From Crateriforma conspicua (GTDB lineage Bacteria > Planctomycetota > Planctomycetia > Pirellulales > Pirellulaceae), in assembly GCF_007752935.1 (NCBI RefSeq), contig NZ_CP036319.1:4402001-4466000 (forward strand): a DNA stretch of 64,000 nt, given 5' to 3'. The notes beneath the pieces were generated by a model. That model saw nothing but the letters and a program-made list of their open reading frames with translations. It made no database searches and was not told the DNA's origin. The position numbers and the translations under genes are program-made. Below are positions 47,242-55,458 of the stretch, one piece after another (the first letter of the stretch is position 1; each line of letters begins with the position of its first letter).

Positions 47242-48513
47242 TCACTCGGCCGGCTTGATCCGATACAGAAAACGGTCGCTGCGAAGCAAGACGCTGCCAT
47301 CGGCCAACAGCACCGGGGACGCGGCGAACAGGGAATCGTCGCCCAAGTCGGTGTGCGACAAGAGTTCATATTCGGGTCGGGCAGCCAGCACGAATATTCC
47401 GTTCTCACGACTGACGTAATACAAACGGCCATTTGCCAACAGCGGCGTGGCATAGATCTCTTTGGACGACGGGCGAAAACGCTGTTCGTAAACCACTTCG
47501 CCGGTTCCAGCGTTCACGCAGTAGGCGATTCCCCCCTTGTCTTTGGCCCAATACAGATACCCGTCCTGATACACGGGAGATGAAACATTGGCACCTTCGG
47601 CAATTTTCCACATCCGATGTGTGTCGGTCACGTCGCCGGTCCCACCACTGCGGACCGCCAATGCTTCGCCCTGTCGCCCGCCGATCGCATACAAGACACC
47701 ATCTTGCACCGTGATGCTGGGACAGACGTATTCTTCGAAGCCTTCACAGTGCCAACGTCGTTCACCGGTTCGAGGATCCACGGCTCGAATTTCGCCAACC
47801 GCGGATATCGCCAACTCGTCGTGTCCATTGACCGTTTGATAGATGACGGGCGTATTCCAAGCTTGTTCGATTCCTTCCTGACGCCAAGCTTCGGTGCCAT
47901 CCTCTTTATGAAGCGCGATCAAGTCCCCGCATTCATAGCTGGCGTTCACGATAACGAGGTCTTCGTACATTATCGGTGATGTACCGGCCGGATACTCGTG
48001 CGTGTCATCCCCCACAAATGTTCGCCACCGTTCGATCCCGTCGTGGTCAAAAGCAATCACACCGGACGCCCCGAACAGAACATAGACACCAGATTCGTCG
48101 GTGGTTGCTGAACTGGACGCATAGCCCGCTTTCGCAGTTCCCCAGCTCGAAAAGATGTCCTTCTCAGACGGATCGGCAATCGATCGCTGCCAAAGTTTTT
48201 GTCCCGTGCCGGCGTCAAAACAAAAAAGATGACGAACCAGCTTTGTCGGATCACCGGGCTGTTCCTTATCGACCGCGTAACCGGTGAAAGCTGTCAGATA
48301 GATGTGGTCACCGAAAACCACCGGACTCGAAGCACCACGGCCCAGCAGCGGCGTTTTCCAGGCAATTGCATCAACGTCCCAGGTCTTCGCCACGCTAGTC
48401 AGCGAAGTACGATTAAAATCGGATCCGCGAAACTGGTTCCATTCTTGGCCCCGCGCCAAACCGTGTGACCACAGCCCAAGGATGCAGAGCGAAAAGGCAA
48501 ATGTTCGATTCAT
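47242..48513 (-). CDS. Secreted PQQ-like beta-propeller protein
   Basis: 423 residues from the ATG at 48511-48513. The signal peptide FAFSLCILGLWSHGLARG is followed by WNQFRGSDFNRT, the usual start of planctomycete PQQ_2 propellers. Blades with the tryptophan docking pattern include DAGTGQKLWQRSI, DHDGIERWRTF, DPRTGERRWHCEG and NAGTGEVVYEQRF. BamB-like assembly or ligand binding is possible; quinoprotein dehydrogenase residues are not evident. The stop codon is immediately adjacent to repeat copy 1. Confidence 0.85.
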   Translation of the reverse strand: MNRTFAFSLCILGLWSHGLARGQEWNQFRGSDFNRTSLTSVAKTWDVDAIAWKTPLLGRGASSPVVFGDHIYLTAFTGYAVDKEQPGDPTKLVRHLFCFDAGTGQKLWQRSIADPSEKDIFSSWGTAKAGYASSSATTDESGVYVLFGASGVIAFDHDGIERWRTFVGDDTHEYPAGTSPIMYEDLVIVNASYECGDLIALHKEDGTEAWRQEGIEQAWNTPVIYQTVNGHDELAISAVGEIRAVDPRTGERRWHCEGFEEYVCPSITVQDGVLYAIGGRQGEALAVRSGGTGDVTDTHRMWKIAEGANVSSPVYQDGYLYWAKDKGGIAYCVNAGTGEVVYEQRFRPSSKEIYATPLLANGRLYYVSRENGIFVLAARPEYELLSHTDLGDDSLFAASPVLLADGSVLLRSDRFLYRIKPAE

Positions 48514-48620
48514 CTTTATTATGCTGTGTCGTCCTACGACCGGATGGACCGTTTTGCGAATGAAGAGTTCATTCAAAAATCAACACGGATGTCGCACACA
48601 CTATCACCGCGGATGATGTA

Positions 48621-49301
48621 TCAACCACCGGCGACTTTGCGTGGTCGTCCCCTTGGCCGAATGGTGGACCACAATCCTAATCGATCCGCCATCTGTTCGG
48701 TCCAATCCTGGTCGCCAAACGGTCGATCACGATCGACACTTCGACGCACCGCCTCCAGTTCTTTAGAGCTCAGGGCCTGGTTGACTCTCGACACCCAATC
48801 CGATGCCCTGCGGACAGGCCAAGAAGCCAAAATTGCCGGTTTCGGCTCCGGTTTCTGCAACCATCTCCAAAGCGATCCATGCCGCCAAGCCTCCGCCTTG
48901 CGAACCAGTCCAGCCCGCAACGCGTTGCGTTCGACATAGCGACAAACTGTCAAGAAATGTGCGTCATCCTGAACCGGAAAACTTTTGAAACGTGACTGGT
49001 AAAGATGGCCTTCGCCGGCCCGTTGGTAGTGCGCATGATGCCGCAGCGTGTGTGTCGCGGTCACCCAACGCATGAACCGCCCCATCATGCCGTCGGCCAG
49101 TGGACGAAGCACCAGATGCCAATGATTCGGCATCAGGCAATACGAAAACAACTCCACGTCGTAACGCTCCAGGCCATCGGCCAACGTTCGCTCAAACGCT
49201 TGATAGTCTTCTTCCTTTCGAAAGATCGCTTGGCGGGCATTTCCACGGTTCAGCGCGTGGTAAATCCCGCCCGCCTCATCCACTCTTCGTTGTCTCGGCA
49301 T
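48621..49301 (-). CDS. REP-associated tyrosine transposase (RAYT, Y1_Tnp family)
   Basis: 226 residues. The HUH nuclease motif is HWH in SYCLMPNHWHLVL (about 60-62), and the catalytic tyrosine is in VCRYVERNALRAGLV (about 122). These define the IS200/RAYT branch, which nicks single-stranded DNA hairpins. The N-terminus RQRRVDEAGGIYHALNRGN is typical of RAYTs, and the C-terminus is basic (RPRGRPRKVAGG). The ATG at 49299-49301 has GGGGGAT upstream; a GTG directly before it (49304) is an alternative. It is single-copy here and flanked by inverted REP-like repeats, with no insertion-sequence ends. Confidence 0.9.
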   Translation of the reverse strand: MPRQRRVDEAGGIYHALNRGNARQAIFRKEEDYQAFERTLADGLERYDVELFSYCLMPNHWHLVLRPLADGMMGRFMRWVTATHTLRHHAHYQRAGEGHLYQSRFKSFPVQDDAHFLTVCRYVERNALRAGLVRKAEAWRHGSLWRWLQKPEPKPAILASWPVRRASDWVSRVNQALSSKELEAVRRSVDRDRPFGDQDWTEQMADRLGLWSTIRPRGRPRKVAGG

Positions 49302-49390
49302 CACATCCCCCTTGTCGCCTAATTGCCCCAGCCAATTGTTTATAGCCGATCATCACAGCGTCAGGGTGGACGCACGATCCCGAAAACCGA

Positions 49391-49411
49391 AAAAGACCCC
49401 CGTCCCCTTTT
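49391..49411 (-). repeat. REP-like repeat, copy 2 (inverted)
   Basis: The complement reads AAAAGGGGACGGGGGTCTTTT; 20 of 21 bases are the same as copy 1 read on the opposite strand (all 20 of the shared core). Its first base is the last base of the TGA of the 67-residue gene. Confidence 0.85.
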
Positions 49412-49614
49412 CAGGTGGTCGTTTCGTAGTGGACGATGATCAGGACGTCGCCGGCGGCGAAGGAGCTCATCGTTTGGCCACCGGATGATTGGTTGGCCAA
49501 GTTGCCCGATATCGACAAAACACGGACGCCACTTTTGCGCAGCCAGCGATTGATCGTGTTCTCAAGTTCGTCCAGTTCGCTGTCGACCGATTTGAAAATC
49601 TTAACCTGTTGCAT
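49411..49614 (-). CDS. Small conserved-looking protein, 67 residues
   Basis: It begins with MQQVKIFKSVDSELDELENT, a helix, then a strand (KSGVRVLSISGN), a Ser/Gly loop and a final strand (GDVLIIVHYETTT), so a small alpha/beta fold is likely. Related small proteins of this form are, from memory, frequent in planctomycetes, but I cannot name a family. The start ATG is at 49612-49614; an upstream open frame to 49842 overlaps the next gene and is not convincing. The stop codon merges with REP-like repeat copy 2. Confidence 0.65.
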   Translation of the reverse strand: MQQVKIFKSVDSELDELENTINRWLRKSGVRVLSISGNLANQSSGGQTMSSFAAGDVLIIVHYETTT

Positions 49615-49735
49615 GGCTGGCGATCCGCATTGTTGGGCGTGACGGGAAGCAAGAAAACCAAACGATGCTCGAAGTATCGCTTGATTGCGTTCCCGCAGTT
49701 TATGACCGTCAGCGGCGGACAGACAACAAGATGCA

Positions 49736-52700
49736 CTAGCGGATGACGTTGCCCGCGTCGGGCATCGCAATTCTTGTCGCCGGTTCATCAATGTCAGTGT
49801 TGGGCAATCCCCAATCGCTGGGCGATGTCGCCACGTTTTCACCGTCCGCGTCGATTTGGCTCAGACGTTGCGGGGACTCGATTGGACGCAATGCAGGTTG
49901 TCGGCCTTGATCGGGTTGCCAGACACAAACCTGGACATCATCAATGATGGCTTCGCCGGCACCGATCAGTTCAAAAATGACGTGCACGTCTGCATCACGT
50001 ACGACTTGGCGATACAAACGCACAGGAGTCCACTGGGACTTGCCGCGAACCAGAACGCCCATCGCCTGGCCACCGATGGAATCGGAAACCAACAGACCGT
50101 GATGCGGCGCACCAAATCCCAACGTGCGCACCAAAGCATCGATTCGAATGGCCGATCCGGCTTTCAAGTGAACGCCGGGGCTACGAATCTGCACCGCCGT
50201 CCCGCCATAGCCGCCTGGAAGGACACCGGAAATTTTCGGGGTCACCGTTGCGCGTAGTGCCCCCGCCCCGCTGAACGCCCCGCGACCAACAATACGGACT
50301 TCGTTATGGACCCAATCGGACAAACGTTGGCCCATTTGCCAACGTCCCGTTCCGATCAGCTGGGCAGAATCCAAACCGCCGGAGGTCAGACGGTTCGGTC
50401 CCCAACCGGACTCGTTCATCAACGGTCGCCAAATCGCTTGGATCGTATTGTCGCCCAAATCGATCGGCGGAGAACTGGTCGGCGAAGGCCAATCGGGCAT
50501 CAACGATTCGGCCAACTGCCATTGGCTGCGTGCGACCCAGGCATCGACACGTCGCACCTGGCGGAACCAATTGTGAAAGTCACCACCGCGCAACAGGCTT
50601 TCGGAATTCTGTAGCGTTCGTTGTGCCAAGCTTGCCAGTTCATCGCCCGCCGGGCGAGTCGCCGATTGCAATGAGCGCACCAGTTGTTGATCGTCGATTG
50701 CTTGCCGGACCGACTGGTTGGCCAACTGCCAACGGTCCTGCGCTGCTTGATTCACGAATCGTCGCGCCGATGCCACCAGCCGAGCCCCCAATCCGGGATC
50801 ATGACTGCAAACGATGATCTCTACGAAATCGGGCGACACGATCTGCAACGAAGCACCGTTCCCGTCGGCTTGCGGAGTCAAACGATCGGCGGAAAAGTGA
50901 CTGACCCGCCAATAGGTTTTGGCAATATCGTCCGGCGCCAACCGGATCGTGACGGCCGCACCGTCGCCCGCCAGGGTCTCGCTGCCTCGGGTGGCGGTGG
51001 ACGTCAGCAGCCAGGTTTCAAAGTTGTCACCGACCAACCGCGCAGCCGAATAATCACCCTCCACCGTCGGCGGCGATGCAGGACGCACGCCGACCACCCA
51101 TGGTGTCAGTGCCGCGACCAGTCGATTGGTGTAACTGAGAGCGGATGCGCGTTGCGCCGACAAGTCGGTACCTGAGCTGAGCGATCGAGTGGAGCGAAAC
51201 AGAATCGCCGACGGCTGTAACTGCAAACCGTGCACGACCTGACGCAACATCGACGGCCACCGAAAAGCGCGAGGACGTGGGGCGCCAATCCCATCGGCGA
51301 TGCGTTCGACTTGGACCAACAGCTCTTCAACCGGCATGCTGGGCACACCCACGATCCGCTGGGTGTCTTCTCCCCAAGCCGGCAATGAAGCCACCAATTC
51401 CGCGACCTCCTCCGATGGACGCAGCCCACGACTGGCATGCGGAAAGTCGCGCACCATCGCGTCGGCCATCGGTGAAAATCGGTCCGCCTGTTCCAACGGG
51501 CTGACAATCAGCGGACGCTGCCAAGCGGTGGGCCATCGTCGAAGTTTGCGTGACTGGCGATCAATGGCATCCGTGGCCGCAGCATCAACGGCAATCGCAG
51601 ATCCCAGATACCATCCAGCGACCGGATCCAAATACAGTTCCATATCGGGATCAGGTGCCTCCGGCGGTGGCGCGTAAAGACTGACTCGCTCGGTCATTGC
51701 CTCCCGCAAGAGTGCTTGTGTCGGTGGAGACGCCAACAACACCGCATCAAACCCCAGGGTGCGCAGGTAACGCAGCGGTTCCCCGTTGTGTTGAATGATT
51801 TTGACCAGCTGACCGTGCTGAAAAGCCGGACGATCGTCCGCATCATCGCGTTCGGTCAAACGCTGGGGAGCTGTCGACGAATTCGCCGACGGGTCCATGG
51901 CGTCCGACGGTCGATCCGATTGTCCCGGATAGATGCGGCGCAGCTTGGTGGTTGTTGCATTGACCACCTCCGATCGATCATCCGTCGGCCCGGCCACCGG
52001 AAATTCGCCGGGACGTCGGACATACGACATGGGAATCATGCCGACGACTTTCAGCTCGTCGATCCGCAACCGAATGTTGCCGGCACCGCAGTAGGCGTTG
52101 ATCACGACGGCATCGACAAACGGGTCAGACAAGTCGGCACGAATACCATGGCGTTGCCGGATCGCGGTCGACTGTACCCGCATCATCCGTTCGATCGCTC
52201 CCACACCGATGCGTTGATACTGGCCGTCCGAATCATAGGTGGCACCGTAAACGATGATCGCCTCGCTCCGGTGCGTCGACTTGTCTTGCACGTGCGGAAA
52301 TCGGATTCGGAAACCGACACGAGCGCCGGGTTTGGCACAACGCAATGCGACGCTGGCCGACAGTGTGTCCAGCGGCATGATCGGTTCCAGCGGATAAACC
52401 AACAAAGCTTCGCTGCCATTTCCCGCATTCAGTTCGATCAGTTCGCAAGGATTGCCGTCGATGCCGCCGGCGGGCAAATGCGATTGTTTGACGACGGTGG
52501 CATCACAGTCGCTTTGATCCAAGAACCACTTCGCCGGTGGCGCGTTCAAGCGGTCGTACAGAACGGTTGCCTCGGCGGCCGAGTCGGAATCGGCCCACAA
52601 ATTCTGCTGGGCGGTCGGTGCCAACCAGACGCCGGTGTGCAATGTCCCGGACGCTTTGGGAATCTGTGGCAAACCCTGGTCCGGATCGTCGCGTGACGGG

Positions 52701-52888
52701 GCCTGAAAAATCATCGGCTCCTGTGCCGCCATCGGCCGGAATGTGCCGGGCAAAACGAATCCGACCAGTGCGAAAAGAGTCACCGCCGCGACCACGCCGG
52801 TTTGCCGAGTGAATCCCGCACACGTCAGCCTTTGCCGAGACCGCAGATCCGTTCCCGCGTCGATCGGTTTGGGGCAGACAAAGAACAT
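49736..52888 (-). CDS. Large exported protein of unknown function
   Basis: 1050 residues. A signal-anchor segment at about 30-55 (GVVAAVTLFALVGFVLPG) is followed by GTLHTGVWLAPTAQQNLW. Two apparent beta-sandwich regions frame the protein: about 130-290 (ALRCAKPGARVGFRIRFPHV) and about 870-1000 (SGVLPGGYGGTAVQIRSPG, then VIFELIGAGEAIIDDVQVCVW), the latter like a carbohydrate-binding module. The centre (380-640) has a TIM-barrel-like feel (FDAVLLASPPTQALLREAM) but no identifiable catalytic motif. It is monocistronic, divergent from the gene at 53235. Confidence 0.75.
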   Translation of the reverse strand: MFFVCPKPIDAGTDLRSRQRLTCAGFTRQTGVVAAVTLFALVGFVLPGTFRPMAAQEPMIFQAPSRDDPDQGLPQIPKASGTLHTGVWLAPTAQQNLWADSDSAAEATVLYDRLNAPPAKWFLDQSDCDATVVKQSHLPAGGIDGNPCELIELNAGNGSEALLVYPLEPIMPLDTLSASVALRCAKPGARVGFRIRFPHVQDKSTHRSEAIIVYGATYDSDGQYQRIGVGAIERMMRVQSTAIRQRHGIRADLSDPFVDAVVINAYCGAGNIRLRIDELKVVGMIPMSYVRRPGEFPVAGPTDDRSEVVNATTTKLRRIYPGQSDRPSDAMDPSANSSTAPQRLTERDDADDRPAFQHGQLVKIIQHNGEPLRYLRTLGFDAVLLASPPTQALLREAMTERVSLYAPPPEAPDPDMELYLDPVAGWYLGSAIAVDAAATDAIDRQSRKLRRWPTAWQRPLIVSPLEQADRFSPMADAMVRDFPHASRGLRPSEEVAELVASLPAWGEDTQRIVGVPSMPVEELLVQVERIADGIGAPRPRAFRWPSMLRQVVHGLQLQPSAILFRSTRSLSSGTDLSAQRASALSYTNRLVAALTPWVVGVRPASPPTVEGDYSAARLVGDNFETWLLTSTATRGSETLAGDGAAVTIRLAPDDIAKTYWRVSHFSADRLTPQADGNGASLQIVSPDFVEIIVCSHDPGLGARLVASARRFVNQAAQDRWQLANQSVRQAIDDQQLVRSLQSATRPAGDELASLAQRTLQNSESLLRGGDFHNWFRQVRRVDAWVARSQWQLAESLMPDWPSPTSSPPIDLGDNTIQAIWRPLMNESGWGPNRLTSGGLDSAQLIGTGRWQMGQRLSDWVHNEVRIVGRGAFSGAGALRATVTPKISGVLPGGYGGTAVQIRSPGVHLKAGSAIRIDALVRTLGFGAPHHGLLVSDSIGGQAMGVLVRGKSQWTPVRLYRQVVRDADVHVIFELIGAGEAIIDDVQVCVWQPDQGRQPALRPIESPQRLSQIDADGENVATSPSDWGLPNTDIDEPATRIAMPDAGNVIR

Positions 52889-53234
52889 TGATCGTTGACC
52901 AAGAGGTGTGACAGCGGAACAATCGACCCCGGTGGCAAAGTGGATGTGGTTCTATCGCCACGTCGCGTTGATTCCCGGCAACATCGCCGCGGGACCGCGC
53001 CGTGACGTCCACAAAGCCTTTGACTACCAAGATTTACGGACCGAAGCCAAGACGAATCAACGTCGATAAAACGCAACACCGGTTTCAGGGACCCACAGGC
53101 ATCAAATGGACGCAAGTCGTTTCCAAGAAACGACTTAACGGCGCCAAAGAGGCCATTTCGCAAGGACGCGGCATCCGGCATGCAAGGAATGATTTCATCG
53201 AACCCAATGACGCGACCTATCGGAGCGACCCTCG
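52889..53234. other. Divergent intergenic region, 346 bp
   Basis: This lies between the large exported protein and the coiled-coil/kinase pair. An 86-codon open frame on the plus strand (53002-53262) has an unusually basic composition and no ribosome binding site. I see no clear promoter or repeat. Confidence 0.35.
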
Positions 53235-53525
53235 ATGCCCAAAGCAATCGGAAACCCCGTGAGCCCGACCGAAGAAACCCCCAGTGAATTGGTGGAAATG
53301 GCCAAAGCGATCGACGCCTTGCCCGCACGTTATCGCGACTCCGTCGCCCCCGCCCTGCAACGTGTCGTCGAATGCAGCACCCGACGCCGCCGAATTTTGA
53401 ATCTGGTCCAGGAAGCCCTTTCGCAACTGCGATTGGACATGAAGTACTTGATCTTTGACTTGGAAGCGACGCGCCGCGAACGCGACCAGTACAAAGAAAT
53501 GCTGGAACAAGATGGCCGACTTTAG
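53235..53525 (+). CDS. Small coiled-coil protein of unknown function
   Basis: 96 residues, largely helical: ELVEMAKAIDALPARYRDSV, then RRRILNLVQEALSQLRLDMK and a heptad-like end RRERDQYKEMLEQDG. It has no membrane segment. Small helical proteins of this form occur in planctomycetes as unannotated genes. It lies 28 nt upstream of the kinase gene on the same strand and is probably co-expressed. An alternative start is M22 (53298). Confidence 0.65.
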   Translation: MPKAIGNPVSPTEETPSELVEMAKAIDALPARYRDSVAPALQRVVECSTRRRRILNLVQEALSQLRLDMKYLIFDLEATRRERDQYKEMLEQDGRL

Positions 53526-53553
53526 GCCCTGATCCAAAGACCCCGCTTTGGCG

Positions 53554-54171
53554 ATGCGTCGCATCATCAAGATCGGCGGCAGCCTGCTGTGCCGCCCCAC
53601 GTTGGTTGCCGATCTGCGGCGATACCTGAACGACCAACCACCGGCTCACAGCCTGTTGGTTGTCGGTGGCGGCCAGATGGTCGATGCCGTCCGCGAACTG
53701 GACGGTTTACGTCCGCTGCCATCGGCCGATGTCCACTGGATGTGCGTGGATCTGCTTCATGCAACGTTCCAGATGTGCCGATGCTGGCTTGCCGAGCTGG
53801 ATGCGATCGACCGCCGCAACGATCTTTCGCAGTGGTTGGAACGAACCGACGATGCGCGGAACACTTGTCCGGATCCCCGCACGACTTGGATCAGCCCCCG
53901 CGCGTTTTATCGACGCGAAGATGACTCGGGCAAACTGCCGGAAACATGGGCCACCACGACAGATTCAATAGCCGCGTTGTTGGCGGAAAAGACGCATGCC
54001 GACGAGCTTGTGTTGCTGAAGTCTTGCGACGTTGATTCGAAAGTCGACGTGGACCAGATGACCGAATCAGGAATCGTCGATGCAGCTTTTCCGCGTGCCA
54101 TTGAACGCTGGATCAGTGATCGTGGCCGGGACGCATTGCAGGTCATGCGGTTGCCGGACGACCATGGCTAG
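53554..54171 (+). CDS. Amino-acid-kinase-fold protein, MfnE/COG2054-like
   Basis: 205 residues. The amino-acid kinase fold shows RRIIKIGGSLL (2-12), LLVVGGGQMVDAVREL (about 36-51), HWMCVDLLHATF and the late motif LPETWATTTDSIAALLAEK followed by DELVLLKSCDVD. This set, especially W-x-x-T-x-DSIAA and the following V-L-L-K/T, matches the archaeal MfnE kinases that phosphorylate a furan intermediate of methanofuran. Planctomycetes carry tetrahydromethanopterin C1 genes, and this kinase could serve that pathway. It might instead have another substrate. I use the ATG at 53554; a TTG at 53548 is also in frame. Confidence 0.72.
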   Translation: MRRIIKIGGSLLCRPTLVADLRRYLNDQPPAHSLLVVGGGQMVDAVRELDGLRPLPSADVHWMCVDLLHATFQMCRCWLAELDAIDRRNDLSQWLERTDDARNTCPDPRTTWISPRAFYRREDDSGKLPETWATTTDSIAALLAEKTHADELVLLKSCDVDSKVDVDQMTESGIVDAAFPRAIERWISDRGRDALQVMRLPDDHG

Positions 54172-54226
54172 CGCAGTTCATTGCCGCCGCATCGGTATTT
54201 TTTGTTTGGCAATGACGGCCAACACG

Positions 54227-54268
54227 AAAAAGACGCCACGAACACCGATGACAGGTTTTCGTGACGCC
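54227..54268 (-). terminator. Intrinsic terminator of the DUF2780-like gene
   Basis: On the minus strand GGCGTCACGAA (54268-54258) pairs with TTCGTGGCGTC (54242-54232) over 11 positions including two G-T wobbles. A 15-nt loop separates the arms and five Ts follow. It begins 32 nt after the stop at 54301. Confidence 0.65.
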
Positions 54269-54300
54269 TGATGATTTCTGGGACGATCCCTAGCGCAGCC

Positions 54301-54717
54301 TTAGCCGATCAAGGTTTTCAGCATGGGGAACTTGGCCAGCAATTGTTCCAAGACTTCGTCGCCGACTTTTTCTTTAATGAACTCGACGACCATTTGAACG
54401 AAGCCACCGACCTTGTCGGCTTCCAGTCCGGATTCCGACAGTGCGGCCCCCAATTCGAAGCCACCACCGGCCGATCCACCGAGTGCGGACGAAGCCATGC
54501 CGGCCAGTTTGCCCAACATGCCGCCACCACCGGCGGGCTGAGCGGCCGCACCGCTTGTCGCGGCATCGGAGGCGCCCGGAATCTTGTCGGCAATTTGGCC
54601 GAACAAGTCGTCGCCGGCATTATCTTTGATCATCGACATCGCTTTTTCGCTAGCCGTTTTGGCCAACGACGGATCAATTCCCAATTGCGATGCCAAGCGT
54701 TGAATCAGTTCGTCCAT
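54301..54717 (-). CDS. Small helical protein, DUF2780/DUF937-like
   Basis: 138 residues. Helices at 3-35 (IQRLASQLGIDPSLAKTASE) and at the C-terminus (FVQMVVEFIKEKVGDEVLEQLLAKFP) flank a Gly/Ala-rich centre (QPAGGGGMLGKLAGMASSALGG). The pattern resembles DUF2780/DUF937 proteins, whose role is unknown. There is no signal peptide. The assignment is by general pattern only. It has its own terminator and is convergent with the MfnE-like gene. Confidence 0.65.
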   Translation of the reverse strand: MDELIQRLASQLGIDPSLAKTASEKAMSMIKDNAGDDLFGQIADKIPGASDAATSGAAAQPAGGGGMLGKLAGMASSALGGSAGGGFELGAALSESGLEADKVGGFVQMVVEFIKEKVGDEVLEQLLAKFPMLKTLIG

Positions 54718-54837
54718 GGTTTAGGCTCTCTCCCCGAGGTACACGAGCGTTCAGTTAGAAAAGTTGGAGTGACAAGTCACCAATAACACGGTGTCGTCAA
54801 TTCAACGCGACATCCGGCCCTGGTGTCCGCGACTTTT

Positions 54838-55458
54838 CTAGTCCTGGTGGTGGATCGTTGCAGGCACCGGATCACCTTTGGGGATGAATTTCATGGAAAT
54901 TGAATTCACGCAGTGGCGAACATTCTTTTCCGTGAAACGTTCGCCTTCGAAGACGTGTCCTAAGTGTCCGCCGCAATTGCTGCAGATGATTTCCACGCGA
55001 TAGCCGTCGGCATCGATTTGTCGATCCACCGCGCCTTCGATTTCGTCATCAAAGCTGGGCCATCCACAATGGCTTTCGAACTTGTCGTCGCTGCGATACA
55101 GCGGTTGGTTGCACCGGCGACAGATGTAGGTCCCGGGATCCTTGGTCATCGTGTAACCGCCGGGTCCGGGCGGTTCAGTGCCTTTGTGCACAATCACGCG
55201 AGCTTCTTCGGCGGTCAATTTGTTGTATTGCGACGGGGCCTTTTCGGTCATCGTTGTGTCCTGATCGGTGCTTGACGGGGAATCCGGCGAACCCGATTCA
55301 GCCTCCGCCGCCGGGTCGGCCGCCATGCCATCGGTGTCCACATCGGACGGATCGCAACCGGCAACCAGAATCGAAAGAAGGCCGACGGCCGCGGCGGTGG
55401 CAATGATTCGGCGGACTGCATCCAATTTCAACGCGAATTCGGTTTTCAAGTTACGCAT
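54838..55458 (-). CDS. msrB: Peptide-methionine (R)-S-oxide reductase, lipoprotein form
   Basis: 206 residues. The N-terminus carries a signal peptide and lipobox VAGC (cysteine at residue 35), then an acidic linker. The SelR domain (about 75-200) has [20 protein letters not shown], zinc ligands CRRC and CSNC in [13 protein letters not shown], and the catalytic cysteine in [11 protein letters not shown]. It reduces methionine-R-sulfoxide in proteins; here it should act outside the cytoplasm. The start at 55456-55458 is the one that yields the lipoprotein signal; the frame is open upstream to 55695 through a repeat-containing region. Confidence 0.9.
   Translation of the reverse strand: MRNLKTEFALKLDAVRRIIATAAAVGLLSILVAGCDPSDVDTDGMAADPAAEAESGSPDSPSSTDQDTTMTEKAPSQYNKLTAEEARVIVHKGTEPPGPGGYTMTKDPGTYICRRCNQPLYRSDDKFESHCGWPSFDDEIEGAVDRQIDADGYRVEIICSNCGGHLGHVFEGERFTEKNVRHCVNSISMKFIPKGDPVPATIHHQD

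Noticed and set aside
48621-49411. Complete insertion sequence around the RAYT
   Set aside because: RAYTs are single-copy domesticated genes; no terminal inverted repeats or target duplication lie close to the gene itself. The repeats are further out and REP-like.
53002-53262. 86-codon basic open frame upstream of the coiled-coil gene
   Set aside because: It overlaps the next gene in another frame, has no ribosome binding site, and has unusual composition.
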